64,000 nt of DNA from Chelydra serpentina (Eukaryota > Chordata > Testudines > Chelydridae): assembly GCA_037349315.1 (NCBI GenBank), contig JBAIAC010000057.1, positions 15,717,501 to 15,781,500 of the forward strand, in the 5' to 3' direction. The position numbers were made by a program, and so were the translations under genes. Shown piece after piece: positions 7,450-18,402 of the stretch; the stretch's first letter is position 1, and every line of letters starts with the position of its first letter. The notes beneath the pieces were generated by a model that worked only from the letters and a program-made list of their open reading frames with translations, was not told the DNA's origin and searched no databases.

Positions 7450-9511
7450 TCAAAACTTGTGGAATGACAGCCTTCTGCTGCTTGAGCAATCCGCAGGGGT
7501 GGAGTGGTTGTTTGCACGTTGCCTTCCCCCCTGAGTTTTGGGGACTCTGGGTGAGGCGGCTATGGGACTTGGGGAAGGGTGAGGGTGGTTACAGATGGGC
7601 TGCAGCAGCGGTCTGTCATCCTGCTTCCGTTCCTGCAGAACATCCACCAGACGCCGGAGCGTGTCGGTTTGCTCCCGCAGTAGCCCAAGCATCGCCTCTG
7701 TCACTCTATGGTCTTCCTGCTGCCACCTCTCAGCACGAGCGTCCCTCCTGTCCTCCCGTTCGCTGCCTGCTTGCTTGTATTGGGACATTGTGTCCCTCCA
7801 CACATTCTGCTGAGCTACTTCACTGCGTCAGCACTGCATTAGCTCAGAGAACATCTCGTTGCGTGTGCGTTTCTTTCTCCGCCTTATCTGCGACAGCCTT
7901 GGGGAGGGAGATGCCGGGGGAAGCCTAGGGACAGTTGCAGCTGTGGGATGAAAAAAAGGGAGTGAATTTTTTAAATAGATACATTTTACAGAACAATGCA
8001 TATACTCTTTCGCGGTGAACAGCACCATTCACACTACCTGCAAAATATACTTTCAGTACAAGGTCGCATTTTGCATCTTTATATTGAATGCCTGGGGCTT
8101 TGGTGTACAGATCACACACGCAGGGCTGGGCAACGGAATTCAGATAGCGGGCGGCCATGATAAGCCATAGACTTTCGGCCTCGGACACCTTCATTAACAG
8201 CAGCGCCCTCCTTTCACGCTCAAAGCCAAGGAACTCAAAACAAAGTAACTCCAGCCATCCCATTCTCTGGGATGCTAGCTTTCACCGTCACCCGAAAGTG
8301 TGGCTGGTATCAGGGAAGCTCCCTGCTAGCCGAAAGCCAACTGCTCAGCCTGAATAGCCCCCCCTTCCCGTTCCCACCGCGTGGCTGGTATCAGGGAAGG
8401 TCCCTGCTAGCCGAACAGCAACTGCCCAGCATGAACGATCACCCTCCCTTCCCCCACCGCGTGGCTGGAAACTGTGGGGAGGATTTCTTTTCAGGAACAG
8501 GCAAAAAGCCGAGTAGAAACGGCCACCTCTGAATGTCCTCGTAATTAAATTCCCGTATTTCAAACAGGTCACCATGAATAATATCACTCTGATGAGGATA
8601 ACACAGACAGAGAAAGAACGGATGTTGCTTCAATGCCAGCAAACTCCGGGGCCGTATGCTGCCAGTCTTTGCCGTGCAATGATATCAGAGTACTTGTTAC
8701 TGGCCTGGCGTGGTAAAGTTTCCTACCATGGAGGACACAATAAGGCTGCTCTCCCCAGAAACCTTCTGCAAAGGCTTTTAGAGTACCTCCAGGAGAGCTT
8801 CATGGAGATGTCCCTGGAGGATTTCCGCTCCATCCCCAGACATGTTAACAGATTTTTCCAGTATCTCTACTGGCGAGGAATGCATCCCAAGTCCTCAGGG
8901 CAAAGTAACCATTAAAAACCAATTGCTTAAAACCATGTCTTTTCTATTGAAAAGATACACTCACCTGATGTGCCTTCTCTGGCTTCACGGTCCGGGATAC
9001 TGCCTTGGGAGGGTTGGGAGGGTATCTCTGTGAGGGTGAGGAAAAGTTCCTGGCTTTCAGGGAAATCGCCCTGCAGAGCGCTGTCGACCACCTCGTCCTC
9101 ATCATCCCCGTCTTCATCTTCCCCATCCGCAAAAACCTCAGAGGAAGCGAGTGATGAGAATAGCCCATCCTCGGAGTCCACGGACATGGGTGGGGTAGTG
9201 GTGGCGTCCCCCCCTAGGATGGCATGCAGCGCAGCGAAGTGGCATGTCTGGGGATCTGACCCGGAACGTCCATTTGACTCTTCGGTCTTCTGGTACGCTT
9301 GTCTCAGCTCCTTAATTTTAACGCGGCACTGCGTTGCATCCCTGCTGTATCCTCTTTCCGTCATGGCCTTGGCGATTTTTTCATAGATTTTTGCATTACG
9401 TCTTTTCGATGCTAGCTCTGCTAGCACGGATTAATTTCCCCAGACTGCTATCAGGTCTAACACCTCCCGTTCGGTCCATGTTGGAGCCCTCTTTCTATTC
9501 TGGGATTGCAT
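7450..9511 (-). pseudogene. Harbinger Myb-like DNA-binding protein, two exons, two stop codons
   Basis: Read on the minus strand, exon 1 runs 9511-8965 and exon 2 runs 7940-7450. Exon 1 starts with ATG at 9509-9511 and encodes a Myb/SANT-like domain (Trp12 and Trp24, then ERGYSRDATQCRVKIKELR), followed by a very acidic stretch (DGEDEDGDDEDE). The exon ends at a clean donor GTGAGT (8964-8959). An acceptor CCCACAG precedes 7940, and the phases agree. Exon 2 has a basic RRRKKRTR motif and a helical region, and ends SRRLSF. An in-frame TAA at 9431-9433 (codon 27) and a TGA at 7828-7830 break it. In Harbinger elements the Myb-like protein works with the transposase at the element ends and aids its nuclear entry. 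Confidence 0.8.
8574..8915 (+). CDS. Open frame of unknown function inside the Harbinger Myb intron
   Basis: A 113-codon frame (starting MNNITLMRIT) lies on the plus strand inside the minus-strand Myb intron (7941-8964). It has no motif I can name. The sequence is rich in Leu, Arg and Tyr, with a hydrophobic stretch near residues 40-50 (MISEYLLLAW) and a C-terminal part reading RFFQYLYWRGMH. It is open while the neighbouring Myb exons carry stops. I have an impression that similar sequence occurs in other turtle Harbinger copies, so it may be a third, conserved frame. It could also be non-coding intron sequence that happens to be open. Confidence 0.4.
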   Translation: MNNITLMRITQTEKERMLLQCQQTPGPYAASLCRAMISEYLLLAWRGKVSYHGGHNKAALPRNLLQRLLEYLQESFMEMSLEDFRSIPRHVNRFFQYLYWRGMHPKSSGQSNH

Positions 9512-9730
9512 GGTCACCTCTGCTCAAGAGCTCTGCATCGTTGCCAGTGCTGCTGAGCCTGCCACGCTGGCCAAACAGGAAATGAAATTCAGACTGGCCA
9601 AACAGGAAATGAAATTCAAATGTTCCCGGGGCTTTACCTGGGGCTTTACCTGGCCAGAGCATCCGAGCTGGGACTGCTGTCCAGAGAGGTCGCAGTGGTG
9701 CACTGTGGGATAGCTCCCGGAGCTATTGGT

Positions 9731-9930
9731 GTCGAATTCCGTCCACACTAACCCTAATTTGACAAGGCAATATCGATTTTAACGCTAATCCCCTCATCGG
9801 GGAGGAGTACAGAAATTGATTTTAAGAGCCCTCATATAGAAATAAATGGCTTCGTTGTGTGAACGGGTGCAGGGTTAATTCGATTTAACGCTGCTAAATT
9901 CGATATAAACTCTGAGTGTAGACCAGGCCC
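9731..9930 (+). repeat. Right terminal region of the Harbinger element
   Basis: AT-rich subterminal sequence (TTCGATTTAACGCTGC, TATCGATTTTAACGC) leads to the terminal TAGACCAGGCCC at 9919-9930. This matches the turtle Harbinger/MITE terminus as I recall it. No matching left terminus is in the window. Confidence 0.7.
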
Positions 9931-9942
9931 AAGAAGAATGCT

Positions 9943-10362
9943 GTGCTGAGTAGAGCACTGGCTCGAGTGGAGAGGCCGAGTCATTCCCTGGGCCCCACGG
10001 GGCAGATTGGAAATGTTAAAGTGGAAAGAAAACAGAAGACTGTTATTCCTTCTTGGAGGTGGAAGATCCTTGATGAACGCTGCTGGGTACCAGGAAATAC
10101 CAATGGATATCGAGTGCTTGTAGAGCCTACACCAGAAGTAAGCCTACCTAAAGGGCTCCGGCCAGCCAATGTACTGACTAACGCCATCAAAGGAAGAGTA
10201 CCAGTGAGTCTTCTAAACTCAAGTGTGAAGGCTGTGGAGTTGCATCCTCGAAACAGAACTGCAGAGGTTCACCAGCCTGAGGAGGTGGTTTTTCAGGTGA
10301 AGGTAACATTTGAAGAGAATGGAAATGAGCTGCGGGTGACAAGGAGGGAGAAGGGAGGATGA
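9943..10362 (+). pseudogene. Gypsy pol remnant, post-protease linker region
   Basis: A 139-codon frame resembles the segment between protease and reverse transcriptase in Gypsy pol (VPGNTNGYRVLVEP, GRVPVSLLNSS, VELHPRNR). No protease active-site motif is present, so the copy is truncated on its left, where the Harbinger element ends. It belongs with 10444-11115 and with the LTR at 11298. Confidence 0.6.
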
Positions 10363-10443
10363 GTTACCTTTCCTCAAGAAAGATGTGGTGGGAGACTGCT
10401 AGTTCCAGGTCAAGCGGCATGCCAAGGGCTGATTCCTGCGCAG

Positions 10444-11115
10444 GTGGCTAACTTAAAGGCGCTGCCAGAGAAGCATCAAGAAGTCTTTTCTAAGGATGAG
10501 GTGACCAATTTCAATGACTGCGTCAAAGGTGTCCATGACAGGCCAAAGACAGCCGTCAAAGTTGCTCTCAGTACAACTAAAGACACAGCCCAAAGTAAGA
10601 AAAGGACTTATGATCGCAAGTCCAGTGGGGCTCTCATCAGACCTGGTGACTGTGTACCAGTTCGTAGCCATAGACGCCGGGGACGTAATAAAATACAGGA
10701 CAAGTGGGAGTCGAATCCCCACACTGTAGTCACTCACAACAATCCCGAGCTGCCAGTTTACACTATCTGGCCCGGAATGAGGAGGTCCTGAAAGAGCAGT
10801 ACATAGAGACCAGCTAAAACAATATCGCACTCTTAGTCCAGTCAGGGACCATAGGAGGCATAGATTAGCACACCCTGAGGAGACTGAAACCAACTGGGGG
10901 ATGGTTCTAGCCCCGAATACTGAGGGGAACAGAATGGGGCAAACCCGAATCCCAACGAGAATGGCCAGATCCCTCAAACTGACCTGGTGTTACTTGGGGA
11001 GAGGGAAATAGAAAATATGGGTAACGAACCACCAGTCTTAAGAAGGTCCCAGAGGGCCACTAAGGGTGTACTGCCTGTTGAAGTTAGAGATGATTATATT
11101 ACTGGTTCTATGTAG
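10444..11115 (+). pseudogene. Gypsy pol remnant: start of RT fused by deletion to integrase C-terminus
   Basis: The first codons (LPEKHQEVFSKDE) match the start of a Gypsy reverse transcriptase. The sequence then jumps directly into the integrase tail: STTKDTAQSKKRTYDRKS, then a basic LIRPGDCV segment and, after frame changes near 10780, VHRDQLKQYRT and LRRSQRATKGVLP. Almost all of RT, RNase H and the integrase core is deleted. The order implied (RT before integrase) is conventional, unlike the element at 953-6056. The frame closes with TAG near 11114. Confidence 0.65.
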
Positions 11116-11297
11116 TATTTTAATGAATATCAGCATGTCTAATATGAAGAAGTAGACATAGAATGTTAAATACGTTAAATGTTCTTTTGTTAATTGTTAA
11201 TATTTTTATGACATGATGAGGATACATGTTGTTAATATGGGGCTCGGATGTACTGGTGTGAATATTGTGGCTATTGCAGAATTTTAGCAGGGGGCAA

Positions 11298-12454
11298 TGT
11301 AAGGGGACTGTTGGCCCCTTCCTAAAACTTGCCGGGGGGGGAGGGGGTTGGGGGTTGGTTGCTAGCTCCCAGTCCCAAAAGGAAGGGGAAGGTGGATGGG
11401 AAATCAGGACTCTGAGACTGACAGTCCCCAGGGGCGATGGGGAGAGGCCAATGCTCCAGGTCAGCCTGATTGACAGGGAGGGCAAGGTAATGAGGGAGTC
11501 AGGAGGCCAGGGAGGTCCCGGCCTCCTGTGAGCTGAAATTGCCTGGAACAGAGTGGGGCCCAGCTAAAGCGAGAGCAGGGGCCCGAGCTGAGCTGGGGTC
11601 CCCGGAGCAGGGCCGGACCGGCCAGAGAAGCAGCCCAGGGAGCAGATCTGTGCAGGGAGCAGAGCTGCAGCAACCAGAGCCAGAGGAGCCAGAAAAAGCA
11701 GCCCAGGGGCTGGAGGCAGAGCAGCAGCAGCCGTGCTGGGGCAGAGGAGCTGGAGCTGAGGCAGGGTCAGGGTGGGGTTGGGGCTGGAGCAGTCCGGAGC
11801 CGGGGGCGGGGAGCAGCTGGGGAGAGTGAGGGGGACCCTGGGCAGAGGGCCCAGAGCAGGGAGACGCCCCCAGTCAAGGGGCCCTGCAGGCCAGACTTGG
11901 TGGGGGGGATCGTAACCCCGATGGGGCGGGGGCGACGCTGGGGGAAGGGTCCTGCCACCTAGAGCCTGAGGGCGTGTGGCCACCGCCAGAGCGAGTGTCC
12001 GACCGCAGCGTCCCTGCAGCACAGCCAGGGCCTGGGCAGGGGCCGGGGCCATGTGAGGAACAGACTGAACGGCCCTGACATCCCAGAGACGCTGGCTGTG
12101 ACGTCCCCGTGCCACAGAGCGGGGTGACGGGTTTTCCTTCCACCTTCCCGTTTTTCCTTGTTTTTAAATCGGTTGCTGTTTAATCAATTGTATTTGCTTT
12201 GAACTGTATGGAATGATCAGTGGGTCAGGGTAGCGTCTGGAGTGGAGAGAGCACCCCCGAGTGGGGACACCCTAGCCCCTGCCCTGAGTGACCGCGACAA
12301 GGTTGGGGGTCGAGCCCCCCAGGAATCCCGGGCCCAGCCTTGTTGGGGTTACGAGGACACTGGAGAGTGGAAGGGGAGCCCTCGAGGTCAGGCAGGCCTC
12401 TGGGTAAAGGGAGTGGGAGCGAGGACTCAGATCTTTTTCCACCGGGGTCGTGTA
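11298..12454 (+). repeat. 3' LTR of the Gypsy remnant (end approximate)
   Basis: A purine-rich GCAGGGGGCAA directly precedes TGTAAGGGGACTG at 11298, as expected for a polypurine tract and LTR start. The following 1.1 kb is G-rich with repeated CAGAGCAGCAG-type words. It then turns AT-rich (12150-12210), as in other turtle LTRs of this kind. The exact 3' edge is not visible; 12454 is a guess. No second LTR of this family is in the window. Confidence 0.5.
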
Positions 12455-13934
12455 TAAGCCAGGAAAGTTCCCCACAATAGCAGGACCATTCCCCCACTTT
12501 CACTCTGGACTCTCTCACCCTGAATCCAGCGTTCTGAGTACAGCGATGCAGTACCTCACCAGGTGCACGAAGGAGCAGTCCCTCCAGCAGAGCCTCCTGG
12601 CTATCCTGTCCCACTGGGAATGGGGCTGCCCTGTGAGGCCGTCCCAGTTCTGGAACTGTCCCGCTCTCCTGCAGGGTGTGGCCATGAGGGCCGGGATACC
12701 AGTCCCCGCTGATGGCCGGGAGCTGCTCCATGCACTGTGGCACCCAGCACAGGCGCTGACAGTTTTTGCTGTGGATGCTCCTCTCCGCCCCTCCCCCGTG
12801 TGCCAAGTGGGGGCGGGGCCTCAGGGCAGACCAAGGGCGGGGCTTCGGGACTGTGTGGTGGGCAGGACCTTAGGGGGAAGAGGCGGGGCAGGGGTCTTGG
12901 GACAGAGCGCTGGCAGAGAGGGGGACGGGACCATAGTCTGGCTGCCGGGGCCCACGAAAGATTAATCTGGCCTTGCGGTTGCTAAGCACCCACTATTTTT
13001 TTCGGTGGGTGCTTGAGCCCTGGAGCACCCACAGGGTCGGTGACTATGGCTCACAGGCTCCAGCCCACAGTACACTCACGCCGAACAGAGCACAGGATAC
13101 TTCACTGGGACTGCCAGAGATAAGGGCCGTAACAGTGACACAACCAATCCAAACAACCCTAGGGGGAGCCCAGGACAAGGATACAAGAAACTTGCAACCC
13201 CTCAGCATTGTCCTCCTGCTATCCACCCTGCCTGCAAAGGGCGTGCCCAGCCCAGTCTCAACCCTCCTTGCCCAGCTCCCAGACAGCTGCTTAGCCTTCC
13301 CTCCACCGCTAGCGGCTCCTCCTCTGGCTCCTTGGAGCCTGGTCCCCTCTCACCTGAGCAGGCCCGTCCCTGTCCTTTCCTCTGGAATGACAGACACCCC
13401 GCCCCCCGTGCCAGCTGGAGGCTGCATGGGCGGCAGGGGATGGGGGTAAACATGGTGCCACTCAGCAGCCAGCAGGTTCATTACAATAATTACCCCTTTG
13501 GTTTCTCGCAGAGCCTTTTTGCTGGTGACTTGGCTTCCATCACAGACAGCAGGTCTCATTGCCTGTGGAATAACGCCCAGGAGCTCTGGATGTTGTGAAA
13601 ACAGAGCAAGTCTTTGTTTGCTAGAACTAGGGTTGAGTGCACAGGTGCAAGAACCTAAACCCTGCCCGGAGGAAACCGTGGCTCAGCCAGGTAGACGGCA
13701 CGCGCGACGTGCATTACAGAACAAGAGGCCCATGTCCTGGTACTCCACTCCTGCCCAAGAACGTCATCTTCCACCTGCCAATGGCGCCTGCTAATCCCAC
13801 TAACCAGGGGCACACCACCCACCGCCAGCCAGGAGCCCAGAGTGGATTCCAGCCCTGACCCTGGGAGTGTGCTAGGCCATCCCTCAGTGCCAGTTCTGAG
13901 GGGCACGGGCGCTTTCTCGGGACAGAGGTGAGTC
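12455..13934. other. Unassigned GC-rich stretch
   Basis: No reading frame here resembles a known protein. The part at 12805-12880 has several GGGGCGGGGC-like words in a repeated setting, and the sequence near 12960-13030 looks like a turtle repeat. I see no convincing exon, promoter or RNA gene. Confidence 0.4.
12984..13014. repeat. Perfect 10-bp stem-loop
   Basis: AAGCACCCAC at 12984-12993 pairs exactly with GTGGGTGCTT at 13005-13014 across an 11-base loop with a T run. It lies in probable repeat DNA. Confidence 0.6.
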
Positions 13935-14045
13935 ACTATTGTTTATTAAGTGCTGGCACTGAACAAGAAACAGGCACATTCCAGGCTCAAGGGGTCTTGC
14001 AATCTAAGCTCAGACAGAAACCCGGAGGAGACACACCAGGTGGCT
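13935..14045. repeat. Old MIR/L2-like fragment
   Basis: TTTATTAAGTGCTGGCACTG and GGTCTTGCAATCTAAGCTC resemble the 3' segment of amniote MIR/L2-type repeats (the phrase ending in TTACAATCTAA). It is diverged and short. Confidence 0.35.
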
Positions 14046-14368
14046 GTCCTGTTGGTTTATGGGGCTAGCGACAACTTGTCTTGCATGAGAAGCAGCTTTT
14101 CATGAGGAGTTTGGGGGATGAGAGGATGGCAGCCTGGTGGGGTGCCCTGGGGTGCAGCGGTTGTTCCAGCCATGGAAGGAGCTGCAAAGGGGAGAGTGAG
14201 GAAAGAAGTAGAGGGAGTGGTGAAGATGGCATTGCTGGCAGGCCAAAAGGGGACTCGCATACTAAGCAGAGCCCCATGAGCACTGTGACCAGGCCAGGTT
14301 TTAGGGAGTCCCTATGCGGTGACACTAGGCAACATGGGTTGGGTCAGTTAGTTGGGTCAGACAGAAGC

Positions 14369-14946
14369 ACAGGGCTGCCATGTACACCCACCTCCACGGA
14401 GCATCCCGTTCCATAGAGTCTGCCGTGGCATGAAGCGAGGGACTGGGTACGGGTGCGGAGCGTTGCGGGGGGCAGTGGGCAGAGCCGAGCAGCCTCGAAG
14501 GCTCCCTGGGAAATACCCGTCTTGCTGCAGAGCCCTCTGCTAGCGCGGAGCTGAACTCCGGGGCCCCACAGCACCACGGCTCTTTGGCTGCCGCTCGCTG
14601 TCGTTCACGTGGCACAGCGCATGGTGGATCCCCACATGCCAGCTGCAAGGCCTGAGCAGGCTGAACTGAGCCAGGGGCTGAGGATGCCCGTGAGCTCCTG
14701 GTAGCCGCAGGCAGTACCACACTTGCCTCCTGGTGTTTCCAGTGTCAGGCTAACCAAGGGGCGCAGGATCCTGCACGGGTTTCTGAGTGAAAGCTGCAGC
14801 TGTGGGGAAAGAAGGGGTGCGGTCGGAAGCCAGGAGCAGGAGCCAGGACTTGTTTCCGCACCGGTACCCAGTCCCTTGCTTCACGCCACGGCAGACTCTA
14901 TGGAACGGGATGCTCCGTGGAGGTGGGTGCGCACGGCAGCCCTGTC
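14369..14946. repeat. Long inverted repeat, two 90-bp arms 400 bp apart
   Basis: The arm at about 14369-14458 and the arm at about 14855-14946 are reverse complements with only a few mismatches; both contain GCATCCCGTTCCATAGAGTC or its complement. The spacer (14459-14854) shows no gene. The right arm ends a few bases before a CR1 copy. This could be a DNA element with long terminal inverted repeats or a local inverted duplication. Confidence 0.75.
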
Positions 14947-14949
14947 TGA

Positions 14950-15441
14950 AGACCTATCTGGCTTCAAGATTAAGCTAGATACGTTTATGGAGGGGATGGT
15001 TTGATGGGATAACATGATCTTAGTCAAAGGTCAATTAATTGCCATCAGTGGTAAATAGGACCAATGGTCAATGATGGGATGTTAGAAGTTACTACAGAGA
15101 ACTTTTTCCTGGGTGTCTGGCTGGTGAGTCTTGCCCACATGCTCGGGGTTCAGCTGATCGCCATATTTGGGGTTGGGAAGGAATTTTCCTCCAGGGTAGA
15201 TTGGCAGAGGCCCTGGAGGTTTTTTGCCTTCCTCTGCAGCATGGGGAACGGGTCACTTACCGGAGGATTCTCTGCATCTTGAAGTCTTTAAACCATGATT
15301 TGAGGACTTCAATAGCTGAGACATAGGTGAGAGGATTATTCCAGGAGTGGGTGGGTGAGATTCTGTGGCCTGCATTGTGCAGGAGGTCAGACTAGATGAT
15401 CATAATGGTCCCTTCTGACCTTAAAGTCTAAAGTCTATGTT
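14950..15441 (+). repeat. CR1 LINE 3' end, 5'-truncated
   Basis: Recognisable CR1 3' sequence includes GGAAGGAATTTTCCTCCAGG, GACTAGATGATCATAATGGT and CCCTTCTGACCTTAAAGTC. It is non-coding here. Confidence 0.85.
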
Positions 15442-16560
15442 CTTTGCTCTGCCATTCACTGGGCAGTCTTGGTCAGGTCTCCTCACCTCTCTTGGGGATC
15501 ATGCTGGGCTAGTAATGCTCCCTGCCCCACGGCATTCATTAGAGCTTGCGAAGCAGGGGGCTGGGGAGGGGGCAGAGTGGTATTACTAGTAATTAAACAA
15601 AAGACAGCGGGGACTAGAATCTCGGCAGAATCTCAGGACAACAAGGCCAGGGGAATGTTTCAATGGTGTGGAAAATTACAGATGCGACTTTAACTAATCG
15701 GTGGTGTTTTCCCTTCCGAAGCTCCGTATTTGTGCTCGTCCAGGAGGCAGGCATTTGTCAGAGGATATTTGGAAATGAATACATTGCTCTCAGAATGAAG
15801 TTAACTAGCAAGACATCTGAAAACCCTGTGATCCAACATTCCTGAGGTTTGGGCCAGAGGACCTGCTGACCTTGAAGTAGAGGTCAGCTCATAAAGTACG
15901 TGCAGTTCCCTGCAGCTGTCCAAAGGGAGAAAAGAAAGGCTTTCCAAAAGCACCAGAGGAATGTTAAAGCCGTCCGCGGACGCTCCTACGCCTCAAAGCA
16001 GACGCTTCAATCATTTCAGTTGCTCACTAATGCACAAGGCACCATTCCCAAGACGTCCAAAGAACCAGCCTCGTCCAAGCAAATGCATGTCCCTCCCCTC
16101 CCTGGCTGGCACAATGGCCTGAAAGCCGGAGTTGTGCTAAACCAGCTAGTTCTCCCCAGCAGCTTAATAAATAAATAGCACTCACTCATCCCGTGGGTCC
16201 AAGAGCCACTGGTTCAAACCCTGCTTCCAGGAAGCTGACTAGGCTCCAGCCACCTGCAGTCCAGTCTGGCACTGCGCGGTTCACCACCTTGCCCTTGGGA
16301 GGTTCAGTTAAATTAATCCCACCTCCCTCCTGCATGTAAAGCTGAACGCTTTCAGCTCTAAGAGGTAACCCCAGTGCTGCACCCTGCCTGCTGGCTGTGA
16401 CCTGCTTTCCCCTTGGCCTGGACTGGTTTGCAATAGCTAAGCCAAACGAGAGACATGAGATGGGCATGTTGTGTGCAGCAGCACAGAGTGGGGAAGAGAG
16501 AAATGCCACTGAAATGATGGTGTGGGGCGAGCTGCCACGAATATTTTCATACATTAATTC
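15442..16560. other. No recognisable feature
   Basis: I see no gene or known repeat. Open frames are short and lack motifs. Confidence 0.4.
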
Positions 16561-16564
16561 TACA

Positions 16565-16671
16565 GAATGAGAGCACACACAGACCCACACAAACTAACAC
16601 TGACACACACACTAACATTGACACACACACACACACACACGCACACTAACACTGACACACACAGAGACTCC
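16565..16671. repeat. CA-rich microsatellite with interspersed longer unit
   Basis: CA runs alternate with an ACTAACACTGACACACAC-like word that recurs several times. A smaller CA run lies at 16734-16746. The open frames across it are artefacts of the repeat. Confidence 0.9.
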
Positions 16672-16679
16672 CCTCCCAC

Positions 16680-17134
16680 AAAAACTGGCACGCATACACA
16701 CAATGCGCAGAGCCGCCCAATGATCCGCATATGTACACACACACACTCTGCCACAACATGCTTGAGGATTTGGTACCGTTGTGGCCGGGAAGGTGAGCTC
16801 TTGGGGGTTCAGGTAGGAAGTTAGGGAGGTGCCCCCTGCCTCGGGAAGGTCATTGGCAGCTTTCCTTGGCAGGTTTGTGGTTTGAGTGGAGCTTGCTTTG
16901 TTTACTGCCCTAGCACGATTACATAGCAATTTCCCCCTAGCTCTTTCTTCATGTTCAGTGGCCACAGTTAAGATGTGGGATGAAACCAGCCTTTGCACTG
17001 TCACGAAAAACACAACTGCCAGTGCATGAGTAGCATGAAGCGCTGGAGGCAGCTGCCATTTTGTGTTCAGATAAGTGGTAGTGTGTTCAAGAGGAGACAC
17101 ACACACAGTGTGCTCTCTCAGGGAGAGTTTACTG
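16680..17134. other. No recognisable feature
   Basis: Apart from the short CA run near 16740, I see nothing that I can name. Confidence 0.4.
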
Positions 17135-17325
17135 ATAACAACACTAGCTCTTATCTAGCGCGTTTCATCCATAGATTTCAAAGCACTTTAAAAAGGAGCT
17201 CATTAGCCCCATTTTAAAGATGGGGAAACTGAGGCACAGAGCAGGGACTGACCTGCCACAGGTCACCCAGCATACCCTGGCAGAGCCAGGAGTAGAACCC
17301 AGGTCTCCAGTGGTCTAACCACCAG
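17135..17325 (+). repeat. MIR-like SINE
   Basis: Contains the core phrases CCCCATTTTAAAGATGGGGA, AACTGAGGCACAGAG and CAGGTCACCCAGC, typical of MIR-type CORE-SINEs in amniotes. Confidence 0.85.
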
Positions 17326-18031
17326 CCATCATCACCACCCCCCTTTCCATTTGCTGTTTCTTGTGTGGGTGTTTTTCCTCTAGCTAAAATAAAAGTAGCC
17401 CTGCCTGAACTCCAAGCCGAGTTAGACAGCGTGATACAAACAGTGCCTGAGGCCCGTCTACACTACAGCTTCCACCCTTGCTGCACCAGTGGCGCTGGAC
17501 TGCGGTGAATGCCGTGTCCGAGGCCTACGAGTGAGAGGGGAGAGCAGCCCCATGGCCCGACAGTGCTTGGTCTCTCCGCTGAGACTGCCGACAAGATGCA
17601 CAATTAGCGCCTACAGCGGTGGAGATAACTGCCTGCTTGTAACTGAACTAATGATGGATACTGAGGAAAGAGAACGGGTGAAATCCTGGCCCCCCATTTG
17701 TCAATGGGACAAGAATTTCATCCAGTGTATTTTTCTTCATCCAAATGCTGATAGAGGACAGAGTTAGGGTTGTATGTTAGAATTAAAGGCCCTAGTTTTG
17801 CCCTCACCTAACAGTTGAACAAACAAACAAGATTCTTTTTTTTTAATGCAAATTCTTATGTGTGGTCTCAGAGCAGAAGATTTTAAAAGTCTGAACTAAT
17901 TCTGCCTGGTGGAATGTGAATTAAAGCCATGGAAACTTGATATCTCTGTGATTTCCCCCCAACAGACCAAGATGTTTTGTGAAACATAGAATTCAGCACT
18001 GGCTTGGATTTAAACTTCTCAGTTTGATAAT
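17326..18031. other. No recognisable feature
   Basis: No gene is visible. A short palindromic phrase around 17685-17735 (GAAATCCTGGCCCC) also occurs near 58052 and 61150. Confidence 0.35.
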
Positions 18032-18402
18032 CATAGAATCCCAGAAATGTGCGGCTGGAGGGGACCTCAAGGGGCCATCTAGTCCGGCCTCCTGCACTGA
18101 GGCAAGACCCGTAAACCTCCTAGACCATCCCTGACAAGTGTGTGTCTAACCTGTTCTTAAAAACCTCCAATGACAGGGATTCCACAACCGCCCTTGGAAG
18201 CGTATTCCAGAATTTAAATACCTATGGAGCTAAATTTCTCCTAATCTCTAACCTAAATCTCCCTTGCTGCAAATTAAGCCCATTACTCCTTGTCCTACCT
18301 TCAGTGGATGTGGAGAAAAACTGATCACCATCCTCTTTAGAACAGCTCTTAACATATTTGAAGACTATTATCAGGCCCCCTTCAGTTTTCTGTTCTCAAT
18401 TC
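18032..18402 (-). repeat. CR1 LINE 3' end
   Basis: Reverse-complement CR1 3' sequence. It starts with ATAGAATCCCAGAAATGTG and contains CATCTAGTCCGGCCTCCTGC and AAGCCCATTACTCCTTGTCC. Confidence 0.9.

Larger units (their letters stand above)
739..9930 (+). mobile_element. Harbinger/PIF DNA transposon, split by a Gypsy insertion
   Basis: Two blocks, 739-952 and 6057-9930, join across the Gypsy element to form one Harbinger-type transposon. It carries a DDE transposase on the plus strand and a Myb-like gene on the minus strand, the usual two-gene layout of this superfamily. The 3' terminus (9731-9930) ends in GTAGACCAGGCCC, which I recognise as the turtle Harbinger terminal repeat. The left terminal repeat is missing: the block begins abruptly where the LTR at 1-738 ends. 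Short tandem duplications lie near the right end, for example 27 bp repeated around 9564-9617. Both genes are damaged, so the copy cannot be autonomous. Confidence 0.85.

Noticed and set aside
7298..7928. Plus-strand frames of 78-198 codons opposite the Myb exon 2
   Set aside because: They are antisense shadows of the Harbinger Myb exon, which has the recognisable protein sequence.
11564..12115. 183-codon minus-strand frame
   Set aside because: It lies entirely within a G-rich LTR and is a shadow of its CAGCAG-type composition.
12805..12880. Host promoter with Sp1-like GGGGCGGGGC boxes
   Set aside because: The words recur in a repeat-like way, no transcription unit follows, and the segment lies next to LTR sequence.
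14369..14946. MicroRNA-like hairpin
   Set aside because: The arms are far too long and too far apart for a normal precursor, and nothing suggests processing.
16567..16824. Threonine/histidine-rich peptide
   Set aside because: It is a direct translation of the CA microsatellite.
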